Below, one piece after another: positions 55,295 to 63,168 of a stretch of 64,000 bases of DNA. Positions within the stretch are counted from its first letter, which is position 1, and every line of letters begins with the position of its first letter. This DNA comes from Coxiellaceae bacterium UBA1530 (lineage in GTDB: Bacteria > Pseudomonadota > Gammaproteobacteria > Coxiellales > Coxiellaceae). A program made the translations under genes and the position numbers. The DNA lies in contig DCQA01000026.1 in assembly GCA_002323325.1 (NCBI GenBank), positions 1-64,000 on the forward strand, written 5' to 3'. The notes beneath the pieces were generated by a model. It was not told where the DNA came from and ran no database searches. It saw nothing but the letters and a program-made list of their open reading frames with translations.

Positions 55295-56116
55295 ATGAAC
55301 ACTATCGAATACAAAAATCCATTAAGTTTAGCTGAGCTCATGGATCTGCCGATCTACACAATGCTGCCTCTTTCCATAATCATTTTTTCCACCATTGCTG
55401 CGTTCATTTTTTCATCATCCACGATGTATCATTCTTCCGAACAAGACGAAGGTGCAGTCTCCTCAGTCACGAATATCAGTAAAAGTAAACGAGTGAAGAT
55501 CATCGAAGATGAAAGTGAAGCACCGACATTGCGAGTGATCAACCGTCAAAAAAAACTGTTAATATTCACTAGAGTCTTTAATCAAAGCATCAGAAATAAA
55601 TTATTTATCCTTCCTTCAATCATACAGTGGGATGCTCCGATTCGTAATGCTATTGTTGACGCTGTATTTGCCAGAGGTCAGCGTAAAGTCAGAAAGGAGT
55701 ATCACCAGTTGAATAAGAGCAAACGCTGGGTTAAAGAATGCTCATCCTATGCTGATATTCTATCGGAAAATGTCAATATCATTTGCCAAGTGATTTACAG
55801 TACACTTATCACGACAATATCTAATGAAAGATTTTTAGGGGTTTATCTCGATGTGTTTCATACATTGACTCAGGTACGTGACCCGATTATTTTTTCGATG
55901 ATTTCTAAATACAGTGATTTGTGCATCAAAAGATTAAGCCCTAAAATGCAAGAGGAGGTGATCCAACAGACCACGGATCTATTGCAGGTCTTTGTCCGGC
56001 AAGCGCAAGGTTCAGTGATCCCCCTTAATACTTTTTATGCTTCCTTCAAAAGATCTAATCAACACAACTCACCAACAACAAGCAATGCCCCTAGGCGATT
56101 TATCACTATCAGTTAA
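55295..56116 (+). CDS. hypothetical membrane-anchored protein (273 aa)
   Basis: One transmembrane helix near residues 21-41 (YTMLPLSIIIFSTIAAFIFSS), then a charged, helical cytoplasmic or periplasmic domain of about 220 residues and a disordered Asn/Ser/Thr-rich tail. No family recognised. The gene stands alone; the next gene is convergent, 14 bases away. Confidence 0.65.
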   Translation: MNTIEYKNPLSLAELMDLPIYTMLPLSIIIFSTIAAFIFSSSTMYHSSEQDEGAVSSVTNISKSKRVKIIEDESEAPTLRVINRQKKLLIFTRVFNQSIRNKLFILPSIIQWDAPIRNAIVDAVFARGQRKVRKEYHQLNKSKRWVKECSSYADILSENVNIICQVIYSTLITTISNERFLGVYLDVFHTLTQVRDPIIFSMISKYSDLCIKRLSPKMQEEVIQQTTDLLQVFVRQAQGSVIPLNTFYASFKRSNQHNSPTTSNAPRRFITIS

Positions 56117-56130
56117 GCTGAGGGCTGTCT

Positions 56131-56476
56131 TTAATTGTAAGAAGGGTATGCTTGTTCGAGTTCTTCATCAGGTTGTTCATCACTTTCAGGGTTATTAGCA
56201 CCATTTTCATCTGCGTATTGACACCAAACTGTTTTTAAAGATTGAAAACAAGAAGTGTCTTTGTAACATGAGTCGTTGTAGTTAAAACAGCAATTCTCAG
56301 TTGGTTCTGTGCTACTACACACTGGACCATTAGTAGGCACTGGACCATTAGTAGGCTCACTAGGGTATGCTTGTATGAGGTCATTATCAGGTTGTCCATC
56401 TCCTACGCTGTTGTCTGCAATAGCTATAGGGTGTAGGCATATCATTAAGAGTGGAATCAGAAAAAAATTGCTTCAT
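56131..56476 (-). CDS. secreted cysteine-rich repeat protein, signal peptide out of frame at a seven-T tract
   Basis: The intact frame from 56445 begins inside a signal peptide. The better start is the ATG at 56474-56476, which has AGGA upstream, but it is one base out of frame because of a run of seven T (minus strand) at 56461-56467. With six T the protein would begin MKQFFLIPLLMICLHPIAIA, a perfect signal peptide joined to the long frame. The mature part has internal duplications (QPDNDLIQAYPS and QPDEELEQAYPS; PTNGPVPTNGPV) and seven cysteines. No family. The tract could be a phase-variation switch, a decay event or a sequencing error. Confidence 0.62.
56143..56400. repeat. direct repeats within the cysteine-rich gene
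   Basis: A 39-base segment occurs at 56143-56181 and 56362-56400 with 33 matches, encoding the QPD..QAYPS units. Between them an 18-base unit is perfectly duplicated in tandem (56320-56337 and 56338-56355; CACTGGACCATTAGTAGG). Confidence 0.85.
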
Positions 56477-56761
56477 AACGTTGTCCTGTTTTTCTTATCT
56501 CCAATATTATTATAGCATACTGCTATTCTACTGTTTGCTTGTTCCATATCTTATTGTTTAATCGATCGATTCCTTTTTCTTGCGTATTTTTACCCAAACA
56601 GAAAGAGTTCGACTTTTCAGCATTCTATGTTTTATCTGAGAGGGTAGTTAGCCCAAGGGTAGTGCAGCTCAATAGTTATTCTATATGGCTATACTTACGA
56701 CGGTTTAGTTTGTATGATCCCGCTACCTGAGCACTGCTTTAAACACAGATAAGGTGAATGT

Positions 56762-57055
56762 ATGAAGAATATGACAGGTCAACTTATTCAGACTTCTGAG
56801 CCCCTATCAAAAGCTCCTCTGGTGATTAATGGTTGGATTTTGGTCGGAGTGTCAATCACAGCTTTCCTTAGCCTGGTTGGTTTTCTTATGATGTATTTTC
56901 GCTCTGTGTCTAACACCAGTGGCAATCATACAGCAGCTACTGCTACAGCCTCTTTATTTTCTCGCGTCAGTGATAACGCTCTTCCGACACAAGTGCCTAG
57001 CAGTCATCGTGACGACAACTCACTGGCTATGATCCCACCCCTTCGACGACTATAG
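56762..57055 (+). CDS. single-helix small membrane protein (97 aa)
   Basis: One transmembrane helix (ILVGVSITAFLSLVGFLMMYF) at about residues 26-47; a polar Ser/Thr/Ala tail follows, ending in PPLRRL. The ribosome site AGGTGAATGT is close to the start. Same plan as the other tiny membrane proteins in this window. No family recognised. It precedes the FAD oxidoreductase operon by about 95 bases. Confidence 0.6.
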   Translation: MKNMTGQLIQTSEPLSKAPLVINGWILVGVSITAFLSLVGFLMMYFRSVSNTSGNHTAATATASLFSRVSDNALPTQVPSSHRDDNSLAMIPPLRRL

Positions 57056-57150
57056 TTCGGTCAAATTTTAAAAAATCCAAAGCAGTTTTTTGGTTGTTCA
57101 AGTGTCTTCTCATCGCTATAATCGGCGCAATCAAGATTGGAGATACAGCT

Positions 57151-58149
57151 ATGGGATTACGACACACAAAGCCAAGCGTTGCTATCATTGGTGCTGGGAT
57201 CTCTGGGGTTTCTTTGGCTCATCAATTAAAAGCCACTTTTGACGTTGAGATTTTTGAGCGCTCTCATTCCGCTGGTGGGCGTTTTGCGCATCGTCACTTC
57301 TCGGGTCGATCATTTGATCATGGAGCACAATTTTTTCGTATTTTTTCATCAACTTTTAAGTCTTTCTTAAAGCCAGCTATAGATAGTCAATTAATCCAAG
57401 AGTGGATGCCAGAGTTTGCTGAAATATTGGACACTACGATTCTTAGAACACAAAGGTGGGATAAATCTTCAGGTCACTTGGTAGCTACACCTCACTCCCA
57501 TGCATTATTTGATTATTTATCTAAGCCACTCACTATCCATCATCAAGCAGAGGTGTCTTCAGTTGTTCATGGTGTATCAGGTTGGATGCTAAATACGAAT
57601 AATGGTGAGTTTGGCCCTTTTGATTGGTGTGTCACTGCCACTCCGCCCATGAACGCGATATCTTTGATACCTAGCAAAATTATTTATCATAATGATATTC
57701 ATAATTACTCCATGTTGCCCTGTTATGCGTTGATGTTAGCGCTCAACGAATTGCCCGATGTTCCATGGCAGGTTGCATTGGTCAAGCAGAGTACTTTAAG
57801 TTGGATGTCTATCAATAGCAGTAAGCCAGATCGTGATGATGCTCCTGCGATGGTGTGCTTAGCTTCTAATCAATGGGCTAAGGAGCACTTTCATTTAGGC
57901 ATTGATCATATTCAATCTCAGATGCTGAGTGCTGTTAACAACATTATTCCAGGAATAAATGATTTAATTGGGGCTTCACATTGTCATCGTTGGTCGTATG
58001 CGAATATGCCTAAACAGCAGGGACCTCAGTGTTTCATCGATATGAAGCACCGTATGGCCTCTATTGGTGATTGGTGTATTCAAGGACGCGTTGAATCTGG
58101 ATTTTTATCCGCGCACGCTTTAAGTCAGCAGTTGCTTAGCCATGTTTAG
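57151..58149 (+). CDS. FAD/NAD-dependent amine-oxidase-like protein (COG3380/renalase-like)
   Basis: A 332-residue flavoprotein. I take the ATG at 57151; an upstream start at 57094 would add an unrelated hydrophobic leader. The FAD-binding Rossmann motif is VAIIGAGISGVSLAHQL, followed by ERSHSAGGRFAHR, GGRF being the amine-oxidase/renalase motif, and FDHGAQFFRIF. The C-terminal RVESGFLSAHALSQQL closes the FAD domain. Homologues lie near photolyases and singlet-oxygen response genes in other bacteria. Substrate unknown. The start of the next gene overlaps its end by eight bases. Confidence 0.85.
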   Translation: MGLRHTKPSVAIIGAGISGVSLAHQLKATFDVEIFERSHSAGGRFAHRHFSGRSFDHGAQFFRIFSSTFKSFLKPAIDSQLIQEWMPEFAEILDTTILRTQRWDKSSGHLVATPHSHALFDYLSKPLTIHHQAEVSSVVHGVSGWMLNTNNGEFGPFDWCVTATPPMNAISLIPSKIIYHNDIHNYSMLPCYALMLALNELPDVPWQVALVKQSTLSWMSINSSKPDRDDAPAMVCLASNQWAKEHFHLGIDHIQSQMLSAVNNIIPGINDLIGASHCHRWSYANMPKQQGPQCFIDMKHRMASIGDWCIQGRVESGFLSAHALSQQLLSHV

Positions 58150-59068
58150 TTTGCAGCGTTTCAACTTAGATGACATACCAGAGAAATTACCCAATTGTCC
58201 AGGCGTGTATGCCTTTTGTCAGAGAGATTCACTTGACCATTGTTTGTATATCGGGAAGAGTATTCATCTGAAAGAAAGAATCATGTCTCATGTTTATTCG
58301 AAAGAGTCTCGAGAAAAACGGATTATTCAATCGACTCAGTCGCTCTTGATCATGCCAACGGTGGGTGAGTTTAGCGCTTTGATGTACGAGAGTGATTGGG
58401 TCAAGCGTTATGCTCCGCTTTATAACAAAAAATTACGTCGTTCTAAATCCCTCTTTACTATCGAATTCAAGGCAGAGGATCAATCGGGCTACTGGCAAGC
58501 CCACGTTAAGGCTATGAATGATGTAACGAGGTGTTTTAATGATCAGCATTTTGGGCTTTTCTTACGCAGAGATGCGGCAATAAATTATCTAAGATCATTG
58601 GTCAAAGATCACCGTATTTGTGGTAAACGGCTTGGACTTGAGAAGGGTTCTAAAGCCTGTTTTCAGTTTCAAATTAAGCGTTGCCCCGGTGCTTGTGTTG
58701 GTAAGCAGAGTGCTCAATCATACAATCAGGAATTGAGCGCATTATTGAGTCGTGATCAACTATCCCCATGGCCATTCAATCACCCTGTTGCATTAATCGA
58801 GGCGAGTTACGAAGTTGGTTATCAGGCAAAGCATATTATAGATAATTGGTCTTACAAGGGCTTTTATTTGAGTGCAATCGATAACCCTAATACGAACGCT
58901 TTAAAAACCATCTCGGATAATAAGCCTGTATCTTCATTTAATCGAGACGATTATCATATTATTAAAAGAGCGATTCATCAGGCATTAAAGTGTTCCGATA
59001 CACATTCTCTGGACAGCAACAAGTCAATGTTGACACTTGAGATACTAAACAATTACTCCTATAGTTAA
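58142..59068 (+). CDS. cho: UvrC-like endonuclease Cho
   Basis: GIY-YIG nuclease resembling the N-terminal half of UvrC, which makes the 3' incision near a bulky DNA lesion in UvrAB-dependent excision repair. 308 residues (E. coli Cho 295). Visible: NCPGVYAFC, CLYIGKSIHLKERIMSHV (GIY-YIG core with the catalytic Tyr and Arg), ALMYESDWVKRYAPLYNKKL (catalytic Glu), and the cysteine cluster RCPGACVGK. The UvrBC and RNase-H halves of UvrC are absent, as expected for Cho. Overlaps the amine-oxidase-like gene. In E. coli cho is an SOS gene; no LexA box is seen here. Confidence 0.92.
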   Translation: MFSLQRFNLDDIPEKLPNCPGVYAFCQRDSLDHCLYIGKSIHLKERIMSHVYSKESREKRIIQSTQSLLIMPTVGEFSALMYESDWVKRYAPLYNKKLRRSKSLFTIEFKAEDQSGYWQAHVKAMNDVTRCFNDQHFGLFLRRDAAINYLRSLVKDHRICGKRLGLEKGSKACFQFQIKRCPGACVGKQSAQSYNQELSALLSRDQLSPWPFNHPVALIEASYEVGYQAKHIIDNWSYKGFYLSAIDNPNTNALKTISDNKPVSSFNRDDYHIIKRAIHQALKCSDTHSLDSNKSMLTLEILNNYSYS

Positions 59069-59093
59069 TGTGTGATTTTTTTAGGGAAAAGTA

Positions 59094-59723
59094 ATGACGC
59101 TTTACAAGCAGCGGGATACAAATTTTGATCATAATGATCAGCAAGATAATTCATTACCATCGTCACCTTTTTCCATGTTTGATAGTTGGTTTGATCTGGC
59201 TATACAGTCTGGACAAAAAGAGCCACATACAATGGTCGTGTCCACCTCCATTAATCATCAGCCATCATCTCGCTGTGTTTATCTTACTGAGATTTTCGAG
59301 GAAGAGTTTGTGTTTTACACGAATTACCACAGTCGAAAATCTGAGGAAATTCAGGCTAACCCTTATGTTTCGCTGTTATTTAATTGGTCCTCTTGCCACC
59401 GTCAGGTTCGCATTGAGGGGGAAGCTAAACGACTATCTGAAGAGCAGTCGGATCAATATTTCAATCAAAGAGCTCAAAGCTCGCGCATTGCATCGATTAT
59501 TTCACGGCAAAGTCAGCCCTTATCATCGAGAGATGACCTAGAGGAGCTCTTCAATAGTTATCCTGTTGAAGATGACCATCTAAAGCGCCCTCATTATTGG
59601 GGTGGCTACTCCATTCAGCCTAACTTTTTTAACTTTTTAATTTTAAGAGAATTTCGCTTGCACGATAGCTATAATTTTCGTAAAACGAATAGTGATTGGA
59701 CGCTAGAGAGAGTATTCCCGTAA
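59094..59723 (+). CDS. pdxH: pyridoxamine 5'-phosphate oxidase family protein (PdxH-like)
   Basis: FMN flavoprotein that oxidises pyridoxine/pyridoxamine 5'-phosphate to pyridoxal 5'-phosphate. 209 residues, close to PdxH (about 218). Motifs: MVVSTSINHQPSSRCVYL, FVFYTNYHSRKSEEIQANP, SCHRQVRIEGEAKRL, IASIISRQSQPL, and the C-terminal RPHYWGGYSIQP. Its stop is TAA, overlapping the ATG of the monooxygenase gene (TAATG). PhzG-type phenazine oxidases are relatives and also occur with FAD monooxygenases, so the symbol carries some doubt. Confidence 0.82.
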   Translation: MTLYKQRDTNFDHNDQQDNSLPSSPFSMFDSWFDLAIQSGQKEPHTMVVSTSINHQPSSRCVYLTEIFEEEFVFYTNYHSRKSEEIQANPYVSLLFNWSSCHRQVRIEGEAKRLSEEQSDQYFNQRAQSSRIASIISRQSQPLSSRDDLEELFNSYPVEDDHLKRPHYWGGYSIQPNFFNFLILREFRLHDSYNFRKTNSDWTLERVFP

Positions 59724-61444
59724 TGCAATCATCATTTGACTATGACTTAGTGATTCAAGGAGCAGGGTCCTCGGGATGTGTTACTGCCTTGTTGGCACAT
59801 CGTTGTGGTTTAAATGTCGCTATTATTGATAAATCTTCGAAAGGGACATTTCGTGGTAATGCGCATTACTTGAATGCTTATTCCTTGGAGTTACTGAGTC
59901 AATGCGGTCTCGACATGGATCGATTGGCTCGACTGGCAACTCCAGAGACCTATGCCTTTTGTATGGCTTATGGTTTGTCGCTCAATCATATTGTTCACAC
60001 GCTTAATCTGCTGGACGATCCTTCTATTCAAAGTCAATATCAGTCTATAGGTCGTTTTGGTGCAGCTCTGAATGTTCCATTTTCACTAATCCATCAAGAC
60101 CTTGTTGCTCTCATTGAGAAACAACATATTCCTATTTTGTGGGAATCTGAAATAACAACTATCGATGAGGGTAATCATTCGGTAATAGTGACCACTAGCA
60201 ATGAGAAAGCCACTCGTGAGATTACTGCACATTACCTTATTGGCGCAGATGGTGCGCAAAGTGGTATCCGTGAGTTATGCTTTTTACCACCAAAAATAAA
60301 TACCCATGATTTTTTTATCAATGTAGAGATTATGTCTGATCTGAGTTCAATGATCACAGACCCCGCTATGCTTACCTGGATTATTAACCCTTCCTTTCCA
60401 TCATGTTTCGTTATGCATCAAATAAATGGTCATCAAAATATTCAAATACCGGTATTTATCGAAAAAAACTTATCTTATGCCAATGATAGCCAGTGGGTAA
60501 AACGCTACATTGCTGAAACGTTGGGAGTTAAGAATGCCGAATACACTCTAATTAGATCACAACCTTGGGTGGTAACGACGCATTGTATGGAGACCATGCG
60601 AAAAGATTGGATTTTCTTACTTGGAGACAGCTCACACACGCTAACACCCGCTGGTGGGTTAGGCTTAAACACTGCTTTAGGGGATGTAGCCAACTTAATC
60701 TGGAAATTATCCGTATCTCTAAATGAAAACTCTAATAAAAAGATTCTTGATTCTTATCAACTGGAACGGGCTCCTGTTAATCGTGATGCGGTTAATCAAT
60801 CACTAAAAAACTTTAATGACTTTAAGTCGATTGCAAAAAGTTTTTTTCTTCCACCATCGTTGTCTGTACCCTGGAAAAAAACACTCTCTTATTGCATGCC
60901 TGCTTCAAAACATGCGATTGAAACAATCCTTTCAGCAGGCTATCAATACTCAATGAATGGATTGTTGCAGATCAAGCCTTTTAAAAGACAGTTTGCTCGT
61001 AAATTAGAGCACCGATTAGAGCGGACCCGCCAACATTTTAATGGCATTGGCTCACATCTTGGCTATCGAATAGACAGTGATTGGATCATCAATTCTAATA
61101 GGTCGAGTAATTTTTCTATCGGTGATTATGTGCCTTCATTAGATTCTGGCAGTCTTTGGCTTTCCAACGAGATACGCATTATTCAGAGCAATAACAGCTT
61201 ACTTGAAGTTTTTCAATATGGGCATTGGGTAGCGCTTTTGTTTCACGAAGATCATACTTTAGAAGCAATGTTGAATGAGAAAAAAAATCTACGGAGCTTT
61301 CTGCAACATAGAGATTTTACGGTTCAAGATAACTTAGACATTACACAGTCATGCGTTCTGATCAGACCCGATTTTTTTATAGCTTATGTTGGCGATACGA
61401 CGCTCAATGACGAGGTATTAGACTTACTCGCGCAGGTTAATTAG
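59723..61444 (+). CDS. FAD-dependent monooxygenase (aromatic ring hydroxylase type)
   Basis: A 573-residue flavin monooxygenase of the para-hydroxybenzoate/pentachlorophenol hydroxylase family, using NAD(P)H and oxygen. I take the ATG at 59723 that overlaps the pdxH stop. Motifs: VIQGAGSSGCVTALLAHRCG (FAD), IGADGAQSGIRELCF (DG motif) and FLLGDSSHTLTPAGGLGLNT (GD motif). The last 170 residues resemble the thioredoxin-like C-terminal domain of this family. Coupled to the PdxH-like gene. Substrate unknown; no aromatic ring-cleavage genes are nearby. Confidence 0.88.
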   Translation: MQSSFDYDLVIQGAGSSGCVTALLAHRCGLNVAIIDKSSKGTFRGNAHYLNAYSLELLSQCGLDMDRLARLATPETYAFCMAYGLSLNHIVHTLNLLDDPSIQSQYQSIGRFGAALNVPFSLIHQDLVALIEKQHIPILWESEITTIDEGNHSVIVTTSNEKATREITAHYLIGADGAQSGIRELCFLPPKINTHDFFINVEIMSDLSSMITDPAMLTWIINPSFPSCFVMHQINGHQNIQIPVFIEKNLSYANDSQWVKRYIAETLGVKNAEYTLIRSQPWVVTTHCMETMRKDWIFLLGDSSHTLTPAGGLGLNTALGDVANLIWKLSVSLNENSNKKILDSYQLERAPVNRDAVNQSLKNFNDFKSIAKSFFLPPSLSVPWKKTLSYCMPASKHAIETILSAGYQYSMNGLLQIKPFKRQFARKLEHRLERTRQHFNGIGSHLGYRIDSDWIINSNRSSNFSIGDYVPSLDSGSLWLSNEIRIIQSNNSLLEVFQYGHWVALLFHEDHTLEAMLNEKKNLRSFLQHRDFTVQDNLDITQSCVLIRPDFFIAYVGDTTLNDEVLDLLAQVN

Positions 61445-61470
61445 AGCTCTATGTCATCAAATACTGATGA

Positions 61471-61776
61471 CTATATTGAATTCGCGATTTTTTTGAATAT
61501 TTTGTGGAAGAATAAAAAACTTGCTGAGTATACAAGAAAGCACACGACTAGGTTGTTAGACATCCAATTAGAGAGAATATTGAGTGACACGGGGCTGTGA
61601 AGGTGATTAGAAATAATCGTAGCGATGGAGCCGGTAATTGCTAGTATCATTAAAATTTTAAACACTAGCGATCGAAGTACTTTGTCGATATTAAGGTGAG
61701 ATAATGAAAAATAACCACCATTAATGATTCCGGCGACTGTGGAAATAACCCCTAACAAGATGGTGAGTTGCATATT
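61471..61776 (-). CDS. small membrane protein with three helices (101 aa)
   Basis: Start chosen at the ATG at 61776 with AAGGATG six bases upstream; an in-frame ATG 57 bases upstream is less well placed. The protein has three hydrophobic helices (LTILLGVISTVAGIINGG, FKILMILAITGSIATII, VVCFLVYSASFLFF). No family recognised. It is convergent with the monooxygenase gene. A small inverted repeat (GTCATC / GATGAC near 61452) follows its stop without a T-run. Confidence 0.6.
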   Translation of the reverse strand, partial: NMQLTILLGVISTVAGIINGGYFSLSHLNIDKVLRSLVFKILMILAITGSIATIISNHLHSPVSLNILSNWMSNNLVVCFLVYSASFLFFHKIFKKIANSI

Positions 61777-62113
61777 GACATCCTTTTCTAAATAATGCTC
61801 TTTTTTTATAGCTAAAAAATCACCAGGTTTCAAGTTTCTTGATCGTTATTGTGGTATTAATTTCCCTCAAATCTAATTCGCATGGTTCAGTTTTTTGTTT
61901 GATTGATTAGATCATTTGCTAAGTCTCGTATGATTTTTTCATGATGCAATGTTATTTCTTAATAGTCCAGAGGAGTAAAAACAATACCTTATGTCGATAT
62001 TTTAATTAACCACATTAAGGATGTATTAAATCCATAGTTTTGTCATTTTTCACTGTTGATGTGTGTATTTATTTGGCAATATGTCAAAAATCTTCATATT
62101 GACTATTTAAGCC

Positions 62114-62317
62114 ATGCCATCTCAAAACTTATTTCTACCATCTGTCGATGACTCTGCCGATAACGATGCATTCATTGCCTACTTAAGCTTGTTAGCTATT
62201 ACCTCGACAGGATTATGTTTCTCTATTGCTATCTTGATTCAGGTACTAAAGTGCACAAACATTTTGAATAATATGCTCTCAAACGCTAACACTGCTCCCT
62301 TGCTGCCTTTTAGGTAG
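62114..62317 (+). CDS. tiny single-helix membrane protein (67 aa)
   Basis: An acidic N-terminus, one helix (LSLLAITSTGLCFSIAILIQVL) and a short tail ending in APLLPFR. No clear ribosome site. First of three similar tiny genes in a row. No family recognised; the neighbourhood and shared plan make it likely, not certain, that it is real. Confidence 0.5.
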   Translation: MPSQNLFLPSVDDSADNDAFIAYLSLLAITSTGLCFSIAILIQVLKCTNILNNMLSNANTAPLLPFR

Positions 62318-62360
62318 ATATCAAGGTGTGTAGTAACATTGCACCATGAGGTTTTTTCTA

Positions 62361-62705
62361 ATGACTCTCAATCTTCAATCTAATGATACTCAGCTTAATC
62401 AAACTGATACTTTTGAAGAGCAGGATCAACCCAGCGATCAACTAGAGCTTTGGTTCTCGCTAGGTATATCGATACTGTCGGCGTTTATTATCATTTTTGT
62501 CTTGGAATCGCGAAAGTATGAATCGAATGAAATACATCCAGAAGAGGGGAGTTTGGGTAGGCAGATAGTAAATATCAGTGATGATATAACAGAGGTTGAT
62601 GATGAACATGTTAATACGCAGAATTTTAATACAGATCGTTTTTTTAGCGTGATAAGTGGTGCAGGAACTCAAGAACAACCATCAGCTTTGTTTCAAATTA
62701 CTTAG
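62361..62705 (+). CDS. single-helix small membrane protein (114 aa)
   Basis: Start taken at 62361 (GAGG nine bases upstream); an ATG at 62346 is in the same frame. A polar, acidic N-terminus, one helix (LWFSLGISILSAFIIIFVLE) and an acidic tail of about 65 residues. No family recognised. Second of three tiny genes in a row. Confidence 0.55.
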   Translation: MTLNLQSNDTQLNQTDTFEEQDQPSDQLELWFSLGISILSAFIIIFVLESRKYESNEIHPEEGSLGRQIVNISDDITEVDDEHVNTQNFNTDRFFSVISGAGTQEQPSALFQIT

Positions 62706-62726
62706 ATAGTCTACACGAGGTTTCAT

Positions 62727-63080
62727 ATGACAGAATCGACACTTTTCAACGTATATTCCGATATGCAATTAGATACTAATATTAGTACCCCTGAGATCTT
62801 ATTCTTTAATGTTTTATTTGCGAGCTCATTGAAAGAAGATAATCAAACCGCTGTTCCCGTGCCTGATCAGAAAGATAATTGGTTTATCTTATGGGGTTGT
62901 TTGATTTTTGGCGCTTTTTTTACAGCAGGTGCGTTGGCTGGGCACACCTATACGCATTGTAATAATCCTCATCGTCATCGTGGTCTGGCCAATAATCAAG
63001 CTGTGCATCATCCAGAATATGATCTTTCCGAGGAAACAAAAGAAGATATAACTTCTCGTCTGGGGCCTGTCGTGGTTTGA
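62727..63080 (+). CDS. single-helix small membrane protein with His-rich segment (117 aa)
   Basis: The ribosome site GAGG precedes the ATG. The N-terminal half is polar; one helix follows (WFILWGCLIFGAFFTAGALAG) and directly after it a histidine-rich stretch, HTYTHCNNPHRHRG, that could bind metal. It begins 21 bases after the preceding gene's stop, so the two are probably co-transcribed. No family recognised. Confidence 0.6.
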   Translation: MTESTLFNVYSDMQLDTNISTPEILFFNVLFASSLKEDNQTAVPVPDQKDNWFILWGCLIFGAFFTAGALAGHTYTHCNNPHRHRGLANNQAVHHPEYDLSEETKEDITSRLGPVVV

Positions 63081-63168
63081 AAACAAACATTCACTTGCTC
63101 GGCATTGCATCATAATGTGTTTTTAATCATACTGTTATGTACTACTTTGCGACACACAGGATGTTGTT

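Noticed and set aside
56539..56730. Open frame of 63 codons before the 56762 gene
   Set aside because: No ribosome site, and the translation looks random.
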